Shown in pieces: positions 8,602-18,086 of a DNA stretch of 64,000 nt. Made by a program: the position numbers and the translations under genes. How positions within the stretch are numbered: the stretch's first letter is position 1; each line of letters opens with the position of its first letter. A model generated the notes under the pieces. That model was given only the letters and a program-made list of their open reading frames with translations. It did no database searches and was not told the origin of the DNA. This stretch comes from Vibrio sinaloensis (GTDB lineage Bacteria > Pseudomonadota > Gammaproteobacteria > Enterobacterales > Vibrionaceae): positions 1-64,000 of the forward strand of contig NZ_JWLV01000014.1 of the NCBI RefSeq assembly GCF_000808535.1, read 5' to 3'.

Positions 8602-9522
8602 ATGCTTAAATTCATCGCAAAAAGGATATTTGAGGCGATCCCAACAATGTTGGTATTGATCACCGTATCTTTCTTTCTCATGCGCTTTGCGCCTGGTAAC
8701 CCTTTTTCAAGCGAAAAACCGTTACCACCTGAAGTAATGGCTAATATCGAAGCTAAATATGGCCTTGATAAGCCTGTTTTTGAACAGTACACAACCTATC
8801 TATTCAATGTGGTTCAAGGGGACTTTGGTCCTTCATTTAAGTACCTTGATTACTCGGTAAACGAGCTAATCTCTGTTGCACTACCAGTTTCAGCTAAAGT
8901 GGGCTTTATCGCCTTTATCTTTACTGTGCTTATGGGGGTGACTGTAGGTACGATAGCGGCCTTGAAGCACAACACGTGGGTCGACTACACCATTATGTCT
9001 ACCGCGATGATAGGTGTTGTTATGCCGTCGTTTGTACTCGCACCAGCACTAATCTATCTATTCTCACTGCACTGGAATTTGTTCCCGGCTGGTGGTTGGC
9101 ATGACGGTAGTGCCAAATATCTTGTCTTACCTGTAATCGGTATGTCACTCCTCTACGTTGCAACATTTGCACGTATTACGCGTGGTTCGATGATCGAAAC
9201 GCTAAACAGTAACTTTATCCGTACCGCTCGTGCGAAAGGATTAAGCTACCGTTACATCGTTGTTAAACACGCGCTTAAACCAGCACTTCTACCTGTAGTT
9301 TCTTACATGGGCCCTGCATTTGTAGGCATCATCACAGGTTCGGTTGTCATTGAAACGATCTTCGGACTTCCGGGTATCGGTAAGCTGTTTGTTAACGCTG
9401 CCTTTAACCGTGACTACTCGCTAGTAATGGGTGTAACCATCTTAATTGGTTTCCTATTTATTCTATTCAACGCGATCGTTGATATTTTACTAGCAATGAT
9501 TGACCCGAAAATTCGCTACTAA
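8602..9522 (+). CDS. oppB: oligopeptide ABC transporter permease OppB
   Basis: A 306-residue inner-membrane permease, the usual OppB length. It begins with a membrane anchor (FIAKRIFEAIPTMLVLITVSF), has five further hydrophobic segments, and carries the EAA loop (about residues 205-225, RTARAKGLSYRYIVVKHALK) that docks on the ATPases. Together with OppC it forms the translocation channel. The 130-nt gap to oppA holds a stem-loop and the OppZ target site, so oppBCDF can be regulated apart from oppA. Confidence 0.95.
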   Translation: MLKFIAKRIFEAIPTMLVLITVSFFLMRFAPGNPFSSEKPLPPEVMANIEAKYGLDKPVFEQYTTYLFNVVQGDFGPSFKYLDYSVNELISVALPVSAKVGFIAFIFTVLMGVTVGTIAALKHNTWVDYTIMSTAMIGVVMPSFVLAPALIYLFSLHWNLFPAGGWHDGSAKYLVLPVIGMSLLYVATFARITRGSMIETLNSNFIRTARAKGLSYRYIVVKHALKPALLPVVSYMGPAFVGIITGSVVIETIFGLPGIGKLFVNAAFNRDYSLVMGVTILIGFLFILFNAIVDILLAMIDPKIRY

Positions 9523-9537
9523 CAGGGAAGTTTGGTT

Positions 9538-10440
9538 ATGTTAACGAAAAAAGAGAATTTAGAAGCGGTCGAAAAATTTGCAGAAAATCTGGAAATTGAA
9601 GGCCGTAGTTTATGGCAAGACGCCCGCATACGCTTTATGCGCAACAAAGCGGCAATGGTGAGTCTGTTTCTACTGACGTTGATGACGCTAGCCGTTATCT
9701 TTTTGCCAATGATTGCTCCGTATACATTTGATGATACAGACTGGTACGCGATGCACGTTGGACCAAATGCTGAGCACTGGTTTGGTACTGATAGCTTAGG
9801 CCGTGACCTTTACGTTCGTACTCTTATTGGTGGTCGTATCTCGCTGATGGTAGGTGTAATGGGTGCCTTCGTAGCAGTACTAATTGGTACGCTTTACGGC
9901 GCAGCCTCAGGCTTCATCGGCGGTAAGACAGACCGCGTCATGATGCGTATCCTAGAGATCCTTTACGCTGTGCCATTCATGTTCCTAGTTATTGTTCTAG
10001 TAACATTCTTCGGCCGTAACATTGTTCTTATCTTCGTTGCAATCGGTGCGATTGCATGGCTAGACATGGCGCGTATCGTACGTGGCCAAACGTTGAGTCT
10101 ACGTAGTAAAGAGTTTATTGAAGCGGCACACGTTTGTGGTGTGAGCAAGTGGAAAATCATCACTCGCCATATCGTACCAAACGTACTAGGTATCGTAGCG
10201 GTGTACTCAACACTTCTAATTCCTAGCATGATTCTTACTGAGTCATTCCTATCATTCCTTGGTCTTGGTGTTCAGGAACCAATGACAAGTTGGGGCGCAC
10301 TTCTTCAAGAAGGTTCGCAAACAATGGAAGTAGCAATCTGGCAGCTGGCATTCCCAGCAGCGTTCATGGTTGTGACTCTATTCTGCTTCAACTATGTTGG
10401 TGACGGCCTGCGCGATGCGCTGGATCCAAAAGACAGATAA
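9538..10440 (+). CDS. oppC: oligopeptide ABC transporter permease OppC
   Basis: Second permease of the peptide importer, 300 residues. ATG at 9538 is preferred over TTG at 9532 because AGGGAAG (9524-9530) is then 7 nt away. It has the OppC pattern: a cytoplasmic N-terminus with a RSLWQDARIRFMRNKAAM segment, a first membrane helix, a periplasmic loop with HWFGTDSLGRDLYVRTLIGG (about residues 80-99), then five more membrane segments and an EAA loop (FIEAAHVCGVSKWKIITRHI). It lies 15 nt after oppB in the same operon. Confidence 0.95.
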   Translation: MLTKKENLEAVEKFAENLEIEGRSLWQDARIRFMRNKAAMVSLFLLTLMTLAVIFLPMIAPYTFDDTDWYAMHVGPNAEHWFGTDSLGRDLYVRTLIGGRISLMVGVMGAFVAVLIGTLYGAASGFIGGKTDRVMMRILEILYAVPFMFLVIVLVTFFGRNIVLIFVAIGAIAWLDMARIVRGQTLSLRSKEFIEAAHVCGVSKWKIITRHIVPNVLGIVAVYSTLLIPSMILTESFLSFLGLGVQEPMTSWGALLQEGSQTMEVAIWQLAFPAAFMVVTLFCFNYVGDGLRDALDPKDR

Positions 10441-10490
10441 TTAAAAAGCAATAAATTACAAAATCTATAAAAAAGATTAAGGAAGCAATG

Positions 10491-11462
10491 ATGAGCTTAT
10501 TAGATGTCAAAGATCTGCGAGTCGAATTTACCACGCAAGATGGTATCGTAACCGCAGTAAACGATTTAAACTTTTCTCTGAACCAGGGCGAAACATTAGG
10601 TATCGTAGGTGAATCTGGTTCAGGTAAGTCACAAACTGTTTTCGCTATCATGGGACTACTGGCTAAGAACGGTATTATCTCTGGTAGTGCAAAGTTTGAA
10701 GGTAACGAAATTCTTAACCTTCCAGAAAGTGCATTAAACAAAGTACGTGCTGAACAGATCGCAATGATCTTCCAAGACCCAATGACGTCGCTCAACCCTT
10801 ACATGAAGGTGAGTGACCAGTTAATGGAAGTTCTAATGCTGCACAAAGGCATGGGTAAAGCTGAAGCGTTCGAAGAATCTGTTCGTATGCTTGAAGCAGT
10901 AAAAATCCCAGAAGCTCGTAAGCGTATTACTATGTACCCACACGAGTTTTCAGGCGGTATGCGTCAGCGTGTGATGATCGCTATGGCACTGCTATGTCGT
11001 CCTAAACTGCTTATTGCTGATGAACCAACAACAGCATTGGATGTAACAGTACAGGCACAGATCATGGAGCTATTGAACGAGCTTAAGAGTGAGTTCAATA
11101 CAGCTATCATTATGATTACCCACGATCTAGGGGTAGTGGCTGGCTCATGTGACAAAGTACTTGTGATGTACGCAGGCCGTACGATGGAGTACGGTACGGT
11201 TGATGAAATATTCTACAACCCAAGCCACCCTTATGCAGAAGGGCTGCTAAAAGCGATCCCTCGTTTAGATACGGAAGGTGAGATTCTTCCGACAATTCCA
11301 GGTAACCCGCCTAACTTACTTCGTTTACCAACAGGCTGCCCATACCAAGAGCGCTGTCACCGAGTAATGGATCGTTGTAAGCAGGAAGCACCAATCTTGA
11401 CGCCATTTGGTGACGGTCGTCAGCGTGCATGTTTTTCAGAGTGGGAGGCTTGGAAAAAATGA
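10491..11462 (+). CDS. oppD: oligopeptide ABC transporter ATPase OppD
   Basis: One of the two ATPases that power peptide import from the cytoplasmic side. Visible motifs are Walker A GESGSGKSQ, signature SGGMRQR and Walker B LLIADEPTTALD, followed by the oligopeptide/dipeptide C-terminal extension with the cysteines GCPYQERC. Two adjacent ATGs are possible (10488 and 10491); AAGGA at 10479-10483 fits the second better. It overlaps oppF by 4 nt (ATGA), indicating translational coupling. Confidence 0.95.
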   Translation: MSLLDVKDLRVEFTTQDGIVTAVNDLNFSLNQGETLGIVGESGSGKSQTVFAIMGLLAKNGIISGSAKFEGNEILNLPESALNKVRAEQIAMIFQDPMTSLNPYMKVSDQLMEVLMLHKGMGKAEAFEESVRMLEAVKIPEARKRITMYPHEFSGGMRQRVMIAMALLCRPKLLIADEPTTALDVTVQAQIMELLNELKSEFNTAIIMITHDLGVVAGSCDKVLVMYAGRTMEYGTVDEIFYNPSHPYAEGLLKAIPRLDTEGEILPTIPGNPPNLLRLPTGCPYQERCHRVMDRCKQEAPILTPFGDGRQRACFSEWEAWKK

Positions 11463-12451
11463 GTATTGATAAGAACCTAATCCTAGACGTTAAAGATCTT
11501 AAAGTTCACTTTAGCATTGCAGCAAAATCGGCATGGCCTTGGACAAAGCCTTCAAACCTAAAAGCCGTTGACGGCGTTAACGTGCGTCTCTATGAAGGTG
11601 AAACTTTAGGGGTTGTAGGTGAATCTGGTTGTGGTAAATCGACGTTTGCTCGCGCGATCATTGGTCTTGTTGAAGCGACTGACGGTGATGTACTGTGGTT
11701 GGGTCAAGACCTAACCAAGATGAAAGAAGTCCAGCGCCGTGAAACGCGTAAAGAGATCCAGATGATTTTCCAGGATCCACTTGCATCATTGAATCCGCGT
11801 ATGACAGTGGGTGATATCATTGCTGAGCCTCTAGAAACCTTCTACCCAGAGCTTTCTAAAGACGAAGTCAAAGCTCGTGTAAAAGAGATGATGGCAAAAG
11901 TTGGTCTGCTTCCAAACGTAATCAACCGTTACCCACATGAGTTCTCAGGCGGTCAGTGTCAGCGTATCGGTATTGCACGTGCACTGATCCTTAAACCTAA
12001 GATGATCATTTGTGACGAACCAGTCTCTGCACTTGACGTGTCGATTCAAGCTCAGGTAGTGAACCTACTGAAAGAGCTGCAAAAAGAACTGGGTCTATCG
12101 CTAGTCTTCATTGCCCACGATTTGTCAGTAGTGAAACATATCTCTGACCGTGTTCTGGTGATGTACTTGGGCAACGCGGTAGAGTTGGGTGAAGCTGAAG
12201 CGCTGTTTGCTGACCCTAAGCACCCATACACGCGTGCACTAATGTCAGCGGTTCCAATTCCAGATCCAAAACTCGAGCGTAATAAGCATATCGAGATGCT
12301 AGAAGGCGACCTTCCTTCGCCTATCAACCCGCCGTCAGGCTGTGTATTCCGTACTCGTTGCCCTCAAGCAACAGAAGCATGTGCACAAACTAAGCCGACG
12401 ATCGAAGGTAGTGACGTTCACGCGGTATCGTGTCTCCACGTTAGCGTGTAA
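11459..12451 (+). CDS. oppF: oligopeptide ABC transporter ATPase OppF
   Basis: Second ATPase of the importer, 330 residues. Motifs: Walker A GESGCGKSTF, signature SGGQCQR, Walker B MIICDEPVSALD, and the Cys-rich C-terminal peptide-transporter extension (CVFRTRCPQATEAC). The start is the ATG overlapping the oppD stop; an open frame extends upstream to 11429 but lacks a ribosome site. Its 3'UTR carries the predicted OppZ small RNA and the operon terminator. Confidence 0.95.
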   Translation: MSIDKNLILDVKDLKVHFSIAAKSAWPWTKPSNLKAVDGVNVRLYEGETLGVVGESGCGKSTFARAIIGLVEATDGDVLWLGQDLTKMKEVQRRETRKEIQMIFQDPLASLNPRMTVGDIIAEPLETFYPELSKDEVKARVKEMMAKVGLLPNVINRYPHEFSGGQCQRIGIARALILKPKMIICDEPVSALDVSIQAQVVNLLKELQKELGLSLVFIAHDLSVVKHISDRVLVMYLGNAVELGEAEALFADPKHPYTRALMSAVPIPDPKLERNKHIEMLEGDLPSPINPPSGCVFRTRCPQATEACAQTKPTIEGSDVHAVSCLHVSV

Positions 12452-12508
12452 GTAATTCAGCCTGTGACGGGCTCAAGCGCGGCATCTTTCGGGAGTCGCG
12501 CTTTTTTT
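12452..12508 (+). ncRNA. oppZ: OppZ-like 3'UTR-derived small RNA
   Basis: The segment from the oppF stop to the T-run has the layout of V. cholerae OppZ: a short single-stranded seed followed by the operon's own terminator. The seed TTCAGCCTGTGAC (12456-12468) is complementary at 12 of 13 positions to the oppB leader (8578-8590). The Hfq-type 3' end is hairpin 12475-12503 plus a 7-nt T-run. In V. cholerae it is released by RNase E and is about 50 nt. The exact 5' end here is inferred, not seen. Confidence 0.75.
12475..12508 (+). terminator. intrinsic terminator of opp operon / OppZ
   Basis: AAGCGCG (12475-12481) pairs with CGCGCTT (12497-12503) and is followed directly by a run of T to 12508. 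Confidence 0.9.
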
Positions 12509-12540
12509 GATTTCTGATCATTCGAATAATTCGAACAACT

Positions 12541-12580
12541 AAGCCAACTCCTTCTAGTCTCTAGAGAGTTGGCTTTTTTT
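12541..12580 (+). terminator. second terminator-like hairpin before the hydroquinone reductase gene
   Basis: AAGCCAACTC (12541-12550) pairs with GAGTTGGCTT (12566-12575), followed by T to 12580. It sits 38 nt before the next start codon, so it is either a back-up opp terminator or an attenuator in the leader of the following gene. Confidence 0.8.
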
Positions 12581-12617
12581 ATACTGGGTGAAATCAATCG
12601 GATTAAAGGAGCTCGAT

Positions 12618-13559
12618 ATGGGTAAGTTAGTTGAAGGTGTTTGGCATGACGTTTGGTATGACACGAAATCGAGCAACGGTAAGTTTATTCGTGAAGATGC
12701 GGGTTTTAGACATTGGGTAGAAAACCGTGCAGACGCCGAATTTCAACCAGAAAGCGGACGCTACCATTTGTACGTTTCACTCGCTTGTCCTTGGGCGCAC
12801 AGAACGCTTATTTTTCGCGAGCTTAAAGGTCTAACTGAGCATATTGATGTAACCGTTGTTTGCCCTGATATGATGAGCGAAGGGTGGCAAATGGGGCTAC
12901 CAGAGCCTTTGTTTGGTCACACCCGTATGCATCAAATTTATACACAATCGAAGCCTGACTATACTGGTCGCGTTACGGTTCCTGTATTGTGGGACAAGAA
13001 AACCAATACCATTGTAAGCAATGAATCTTCTGAAATTATCCGTATGTTTAACTCTGCGTTTAATGACTTAACAGGCAATCGCGATGATTACTATCCTCAA
13101 GCCCTTCGTCATACGATCGATAAGTGGAATGATTTCATCTATCCGAATATCAATAACGGTGTGTACCGTTGTGGCTTTGCAACGACTCAAGAGGCGTATG
13201 AAGAGGCATTTGAGGCACTATTTGACGCGCTAGACAAAGTGGATGCCCATCTAGCAAAAAATCGTTACTTGGCTGGAGATGTGATCACGGAAGCGGATTG
13301 GCGACTGTTTACGACTTTGATTCGATTTGATGCAGTCTATGTTGGCCACTTTAAGTGCAATAAAAAGCGTATTGCCGACTATGCGCATTTGAACGGCTAT
13401 ATGAAAGAGCTGTATCAAGTTAAGGGCATCAAGGAGACGACGGATTTTTATCATATCAAGCGTCACTACTACTTTAGCCATACTGGAATTAATCCGACAC
13501 AAGTTGTACCGAAAGGGCCAGACCTGGACTTAGAGTCTGCTCATGGACGTGATAGTTAA
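12618..13559 (+). CDS. glutathionyl-hydroquinone reductase (YqjG/ECM4-type GST)
   Basis: Predicted to remove glutathione from glutathionyl-hydroquinones, a Xi-class GST reaction, in the cytoplasm. ATG at 12618 is chosen because AAAGGAG lies at 12605-12611; the protein is then 313 residues, close to E. coli YqjG. The N-terminal thioredoxin-like domain has the family motif SLACPWAHR with catalytic Cys57, and a helical GST C-terminal domain follows (YRCGFATTQEAYEEAF and DWRLFTTLIRFD). It is a single gene between terminators. In Vibrio it commonly sits between opp and pta-ackA. Confidence 0.9.
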   Translation: MGKLVEGVWHDVWYDTKSSNGKFIREDAGFRHWVENRADAEFQPESGRYHLYVSLACPWAHRTLIFRELKGLTEHIDVTVVCPDMMSEGWQMGLPEPLFGHTRMHQIYTQSKPDYTGRVTVPVLWDKKTNTIVSNESSEIIRMFNSAFNDLTGNRDDYYPQALRHTIDKWNDFIYPNINNGVYRCGFATTQEAYEEAFEALFDALDKVDAHLAKNRYLAGDVITEADWRLFTTLIRFDAVYVGHFKCNKKRIADYAHLNGYMKELYQVKGIKETTDFYHIKRHYYFSHTGINPTQVVPKGPDLDLESAHGRDS

Positions 13560-13580
13560 ATTCGGGCTTTAGATATTAAA

Positions 13581-13604
13581 AAGCCCACGCAATTGCGTGG
13601 GCTT
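13581..13604. terminator. bidirectional terminator between the reductase gene and pta
   Basis: AAGCCCACGCAA and TTGCGTGGGCTT form a perfect 24-bp palindrome with A/T flanks on both sides, serving the two convergent genes. Confidence 0.85.
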
Positions 13605-13622
13605 TGTCATTCAAAAAAGTGT

Positions 13623-15788
13623 TTAGTTAACCACTTTTTCTTGAGCTTGAGCCGCTTGGTCAGCTTGGATTGCCGTCAGAGCTACAGTGTATACGATGTC
13701 GTCAACTAGAGCGCCGCGAGACAGGTCGTTTACAGGCTTGCGCATACCTTGAAGCATTGGACCGATAGAGACTAGATCCGCTGAACGTTGTACCGCTTTG
13801 TAAGTCGTGTTACCCGTGTTTAGGTCTGGGAATACGAATACGGTCGCTTTACCTGCTACTGGAGAGTTAGGCGCTTTAGAAGCTGCAACGTTTTCCATGA
13901 TAGCAGCGTCGTACTGTAGAGGGCCGTCGATAATGAGATCAGGGCGTTTCTCTTTAGCCAACTTAGTTGCTTCGCGTACTTTATCTACGTCTGCACCCTT
14001 ACCAGACTCACCAGTCGAGTATGAGATCATCGCAACGCGTGGTTCGATACCGAATGCGGCAGCAGAATCTGCAGATTGGATAGCGATTTCAGCAAGCTGC
14101 TCTGCTGTTGGATCTGGGTTGATCGCACAGTCACCGTAAACCAGTACTTGGTCTGGTAGCAGCATGAAGAATACAGAAGATACGATAGACGCATCAGGTG
14201 CAGTCTTGATGATTTGGAACGGAGGAACGATAGTATTTGCAGTCGTGTGAACCGCACCAGAAACTAGGCCATCAACTTCGTCGTTCTCAAGCATCATAGT
14301 GCCTAGGAATACAGAGTCTTGTAGCTTCTCGCGCGCAACCACTTCAGTCATACCTTTGTGACCACGTAGCTCAACGAGACGCGCTACGTAGTTTTCACGT
14401 ACTTCATCAGAGTTGATGATCGTTACGCCAGCACCTAGCTCAACACCTTGCTGCGCTGCAACACGTTTGATCTCTTCTGGGTTACCTAGAAGCACACACT
14501 CTGCAATGCCGCGCTCAGCACAGATAGCTGCCGCTTTCACTGTACGTGGCTCATCCCCTTCAGGTAGAACGATACGCTTACCAGCTTTACGAGCAAACTC
14601 TGTTAGTTGGTAACGGAATGCTGGTGGGCTTAGACGACGAGACTTCTGAGTCCCCTCAGTCATTGACTCGATCCAGTTGCCATCGATGTTGCCAGCAACG
14701 TGCTCGTTGATGAACTCAATACGCTCTTTATCGTCTGCAGGAACTTCGATAGAGAAGCTCTGTAGGTTTAGAGACGTCTGCCAAGTGTTACCTTGTGCTT
14801 TGAAGATTGGTAGACCTGAATCAAACGCAGGCTTACATAGGCCAACGATCTCTTCTGGGATGTCGTAACCACCAGTAAGTAGAACGGCGCCGATTTCTAC
14901 ACCGTTCATTGCTGCTAGCGCTGCTGCAACAATAACATCAGGGCGGTCTGCTGAAGTGACAAGAAGTGAGCCTGGTTTGAAGTGCTCAATCATGTTTGGC
15001 AGAGAACGCGCACAGAAAGTAATGCTCTTAATACGACGAGATTCGATGTCACCCGCGTTGATGATATCCGCCTTTAGGTGTTTCGCCATATCGATAGCAC
15101 GAGTCGCGATTAGGTCAATGCTCCATGGCACGCACCCCAAAACACGGATTGGAGATGTGTTAAAGATCTCCATCACTTTCATTTCGTTCTGCTTCGCGCT
15201 GTCTGCATCGTCAAAGATTTCAGACAGGTCAGGGCGAGTACGGCCAGCTTCGTCAACAGGCGCGTTTAGCTTGTTGATGATCACGCCAGAAATGTTTTTG
15301 TTCTTAGTGCCGCCGAAGTTAGAACACGCTACTTCGATACGCTCTTTTAGCTGCGCCGGGTTATCAGTACCTGGAGTCGCAACTAGAACAATCTCTGCAC
15401 CAAGTGTTGCTGCGATTTCAGCGTTTACTTGGTTAGCGAATGGGTGTTTACGCGTTGGTACAAGACCTTCGATTAGCGTTACGTCTGCATCTTTGTTGAT
15501 TTGGTTGTAACGCTCAACCACTGTTTCCAGCAGCTCATCCATATTGTCGTTACCGATTAGACTTTCAGCAACAGACATCGCAAGAGGTTGACCGATCTTC
15601 ACATCGCTGTTTGTGCCAACGATAGTTGAAGTTAGATCTGGTTGATCGCCGCCAGAGCGTGGCTGACAGATTGGCTTGTAAAAAGAAACTTTAACGCCTT
15701 TGCGCTCCATTGCGCGAAGAACACCCATGCTTACGCTAGTAAGACCAACACCAGCACTTGCAGGGATAAGCATAATAGTACGAGACAT
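13623..15788 (-). CDS. pta: phosphate acetyltransferase
   Basis: Interconverts acetyl-CoA and acetyl phosphate; with AckA it makes acetate and ATP during overflow or fermentation. At 721 residues it is the long enterobacterial-type enzyme. It has an N-terminal P-loop-like/BioD-like domain ([20 protein letters not shown]), a middle DRTGG-type regulatory domain, and a C-terminal catalytic PTA domain (about 390-715) with [18 protein letters not shown] and [17 protein letters not shown]. It is downstream of ackA on the same strand with a hairpin in the 122-nt gap. Acetyl phosphate from this pair can also phosphorylate response regulators. Confidence 0.97.
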   Translation of the reverse strand: MSRTIMLIPASAGVGLTSVSMGVLRAMERKGVKVSFYKPICQPRSGGDQPDLTSTIVGTNSDVKIGQPLAMSVAESLIGNDNMDELLETVVERYNQINKDADVTLIEGLVPTRKHPFANQVNAEIAATLGAEIVLVATPGTDNPAQLKERIEVACSNFGGTKNKNISGVIINKLNAPVDEAGRTRPDLSEIFDDADSAKQNEMKVMEIFNTSPIRVLGCVPWSIDLIATRAIDMAKHLKADIINAGDIESRRIKSITFCARSLPNMIEHFKPGSLLVTSADRPDVIVAAALAAMNGVEIGAVLLTGGYDIPEEIVGLCKPAFDSGLPIFKAQGNTWQTSLNLQSFSIEVPADDKERIEFINEHVAGNIDGNWIESMTEGTQKSRRLSPPAFRYQLTEFARKAGKRIVLPEGDEPRTVKAAAICAERGIAECVLLGNPEEIKRVAAQQGVELGAGVTIINSDEVRENYVARLVELRGHKGMTEVVAREKLQDSVFLGTMMLENDEVDGLVSGAVHTTANTIVPPFQIIKTAPDASIVSSVFFMLLPDQVLVYGDCAINPDPTAEQLAEIAIQSADSAAAFGIEPRVAMISYSTGESGKGADVDKVREATKLAKEKRPDLIIDGPLQYDAAIMENVAASKAPNSPVAGKATVFVFPDLNTGNTTYKAVQRSADLVSIGPMLQGMRKPVNDLSRGALVDDIVYTVALTAIQADQAAQAQEKVVN

Positions 15789-15876
15789 TCGTAGAGTACC
15801 TATAGCTATTGGGGATAAAAGCTCAACTCATATTCCAAGCAGAGCAAAGAATAGGAGCTGAGCCCCTTAGTAAGAA

Positions 15877-15903
15877 AACCGGCTGACATTGGGTCAGCCG
15901 GTT
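15877..15903 (-). terminator. hairpin between ackA and pta
   Basis: AACCGGCTGAC (15877-15887) pairs perfectly with GTCAGCCGGTT (15893-15903) around a 5-nt loop. Read on the minus strand it ends in TTTTC, so it probably acts as a partial terminator giving more ackA than pta transcript. Confidence 0.75.
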
Positions 15904-15910
15904 AAGTCAA

Positions 15911-17107
15911 TTAAAGACCTGCTAGACGCGCAGTGTCTTCAGCGATAACTAGCTCTTCGTTAGTAGAGATAACCATTGCTGGGATACGGCTGTTTTCAGT
16001 TGTGATAGTACCTTCACCACCGAAACGAGCTTTAAGGTTAGCTTCGCCATCCACTTCGATACCGAAGATACCAAGACGGTTAAGAACCATTTCACGGATT
16101 GGGCCAGAGTTTTCACCGATACCACCAGTGAATACGATAGCGTCCAGACGGCCTTCTAGAGATGCAGTGTAACCAGCAACGTATTTCGCTAGACGGTGAC
16201 AGAATACATCCATCGCGCGAGTCGCTTCTTCTTTTTCGCCGTAGTTGTCTTCAACGAAACGACAGTCAGAAGTTACTTCAGTTAGACCAGCAAGACCTGA
16301 CTCTTTCGTTAGCATGTTGTTGATTTTCTCAACTGAGTAACCAAGCGTATCGTGTAGGTGGAAGATGATCGCAGGGTCGATGTCGCCACAACGCGTACCC
16401 ATTACTAGACCTTCTAGAGGAGTCAGACCCATTGAAGTATCTACAGATTTACCGTTTTTAACTGCACATACAGACGCACCGTTACCTAGGTGACAGTTGA
16501 TGATGTTAACTTCTTCAACTGGCTTGCCAAGGATGTTAGCCACTTCGCGAGTGATGAATAGGTGAGAAGTACCGTGCATGCCGTAACGACGGATACCGTG
16601 CTCTTTGTATAGGTTGTATGGAAGAGCGTATAGGTAAGACTCTTCAGGCATTGTTTGGTGGAAAGCAGTATCAAACACAGCAACGTTTTTCAGTGCTGGG
16701 AATGATTTTTGAGCCGCTTTGATGCCGATGATGTGAGCAGGGTTGTGAAGAGGTGCTAGAGTTGCACAGTCTTCGATGCCTTTTAGCACGTCGTCAGTGA
16801 TTAGTGCAGACTGAGTGAACTTCTCGCCGCCGTGTACAACGCGGTGACCGATCGCAGCCAAGTTTTCAGAAAGTTCTGGCTTAGAAGCAAGAATAGTTTC
16901 TACCATAAACGCTAGTGCTTCTTCGTGAGCTGCACCGTTACCTAGTTGAGCTTCGTGCTTACCATCAAGTTTCCACTTGATGCGAGCTTCTGGAAGGTGC
17001 AGACATTCTGCAAGACCTGTTAGATGCTCATCACCGTTTTCTGCATCAACAACAGCAAATTTAAGAGAAGAACTACCGCAGTTTAAAACTAAAACTAGCT
17101 TTGACAT
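15911..17107 (-). CDS. ackA: acetate kinase
   Basis: Phosphorylates ADP from acetyl phosphate, releasing acetate; a cytoplasmic ASKHA-fold enzyme of the usual length (398 residues). Seen motifs: the N-terminal phosphate loop [12 protein letters not shown], the substrate region [12 protein letters not shown] (about 176-187), [18 protein letters not shown], and FTGGIGENS (about 325-333). It is first in the ackA-pta unit. The 344-nt upstream region separates it from divergent yfbV. Confidence 0.97.
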   Translation of the reverse strand: MSKLVLVLNCGSSSLKFAVVDAENGDEHLTGLAECLHLPEARIKWKLDGKHEAQLGNGAAHEEALAFMVETILASKPELSENLAAIGHRVVHGGEKFTQSALITDDVLKGIEDCATLAPLHNPAHIIGIKAAQKSFPALKNVAVFDTAFHQTMPEESYLYALPYNLYKEHGIRRYGMHGTSHLFITREVANILGKPVEEVNIINCHLGNGASVCAVKNGKSVDTSMGLTPLEGLVMGTRCGDIDPAIIFHLHDTLGYSVEKINNMLTKESGLAGLTEVTSDCRFVEDNYGEKEEATRAMDVFCHRLAKYVAGYTASLEGRLDAIVFTGGIGENSGPIREMVLNRLGIFGIEVDGEANLKARFGGEGTITTENSRIPAMVISTNEELVIAEDTARLAGL

Positions 17108-17451
17108 GAGTGACTACCTGTAATAATCAGTTAGGATAAAAATTAATCACAAGAATAGACGAAGCGCGAAAAGCTGCGTACTAATCTTGGTCAAAAAAAC
17201 TTCGAATTCCGTATAAAAGACAGTGATGGTCCAAATCACCACCTTTGCATCCGCTGCAGAAAGGCCCCAAGAGTTGCTTAAATTGTAAATAACAGCAACA
17301 ATGAGATTGTGGGTCCGCAAAGGATAACGATAATGCGCAATGATAACAAAAAAATTTGAAAGAATATTAACTTTCATCAATTTTTTGCGCCAATAGTTGA
17401 ATCTTTCAACTTAATTTTAGTTTGGTCCCAACAATGAAGTGAGAGAGTCGT
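17108..17451. other. intergenic region between divergent ackA and yfbV
   Basis: AT-rich, with no gene. GTTGAA (17396-17401) and TTCAAC (17405-17410) form a short inverted repeat about 40 nt before yfbV. A degenerate FNR-like half site lies near 17368. No clear promoter could be assigned. Confidence 0.4.
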
Positions 17452-17904
17452 ATGAGTAATAAAGCTGGATTAGTCCACAGCCTACGCGATGGGCAAAAAT
17501 ACATGGATACTTGGCCAATGCGAAAAGAGCTCAATATGCTCTTTCCTGAACAACGCATTATCAAGGCGACTCGATTCGGTGTGAAAGTCATGCCAGCCAT
17601 CGCTGCCATCAGTGTTTTAACGCAAATGGCATTCAACAACTATGACGCGATGCCCCAAGCTGTCATTGTGGCATTGTTCGCAATCAGTATGCCTGTTCAA
17701 GGCATGTGGTGGCTTGGTAATCGTGCCAATACCCAATTGCCACCGAGTTTGGCAGGTTGGTACCGAGAAATTCATCAGAAAATCGTTGAAAGTGGTTTTG
17801 CCCTAGAGCCTATGAAAGCGCGACCTCGCTACAAAGAGTTGGCACACATCCTCAATCGCGCATTCAGTCAGCTTGATAAAAGCGCATTAGAACGCTGGTT
17901 TTAA
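17452..17904 (+). CDS. yfbV: UPF0208 membrane protein YfbV
   Basis: A 150-residue inner-membrane protein whose whole sequence matches the YfbV pattern: the cytoplasmic opening [22 protein letters not shown], two hydrophobic segments at about 46-62 and 70-90 ending GMWWLGNRA, then a soluble tail. E. coli YfbV has been linked to chromosome macrodomain behaviour, but its biochemical role is not settled. The start is supported by GTGAGAGAG upstream. It is divergent from ackA, as in many gamma-proteobacteria. Confidence 0.9.
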   Translation: MSNKAGLVHSLRDGQKYMDTWPMRKELNMLFPEQRIIKATRFGVKVMPAIAAISVLTQMAFNNYDAMPQAVIVALFAISMPVQGMWWLGNRANTQLPPSLAGWYREIHQKIVESGFALEPMKARPRYKELAHILNRAFSQLDKSALERWF

Positions 17905-18039
17905 ATCGTATTAAGTTTGAATCGCTTACGACTTGTCAATCTCCATTGTCTTACCTTTGTCAAACCGTAGAGCAGGGTGTTAATCCCAAAGCCAGCGCCT
18001 TGCTTGGTCTGACACGGTTTCCCCAACATCCCCAAACAA

Positions 18040-18065
18040 AAAACGCTCACCGAAGCGAGCGTTTT
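18040..18065. terminator. bidirectional terminator between yfbV and ald
   Basis: AAAACGCTC (18040-18048) pairs with GAGCGTTTT (18057-18065), with A- and T-rich flanks; the genes are convergent. Confidence 0.85.
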
Positions 18066-18086
18066 GTTATCTGATGCTATTCAACA

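Noticed and set aside
14956..15510. 184-codon plus-strand open frame inside pta
   Set aside because: Antisense shadow of pta with no ribosome site and no recognisable domain.
17360..17385. FNR-like half site upstream of ackA (TTGAT-gaaa-GTTAA on the minus strand)
   Set aside because: Only one half matches the consensus; too weak compared with the perfect ndh box.
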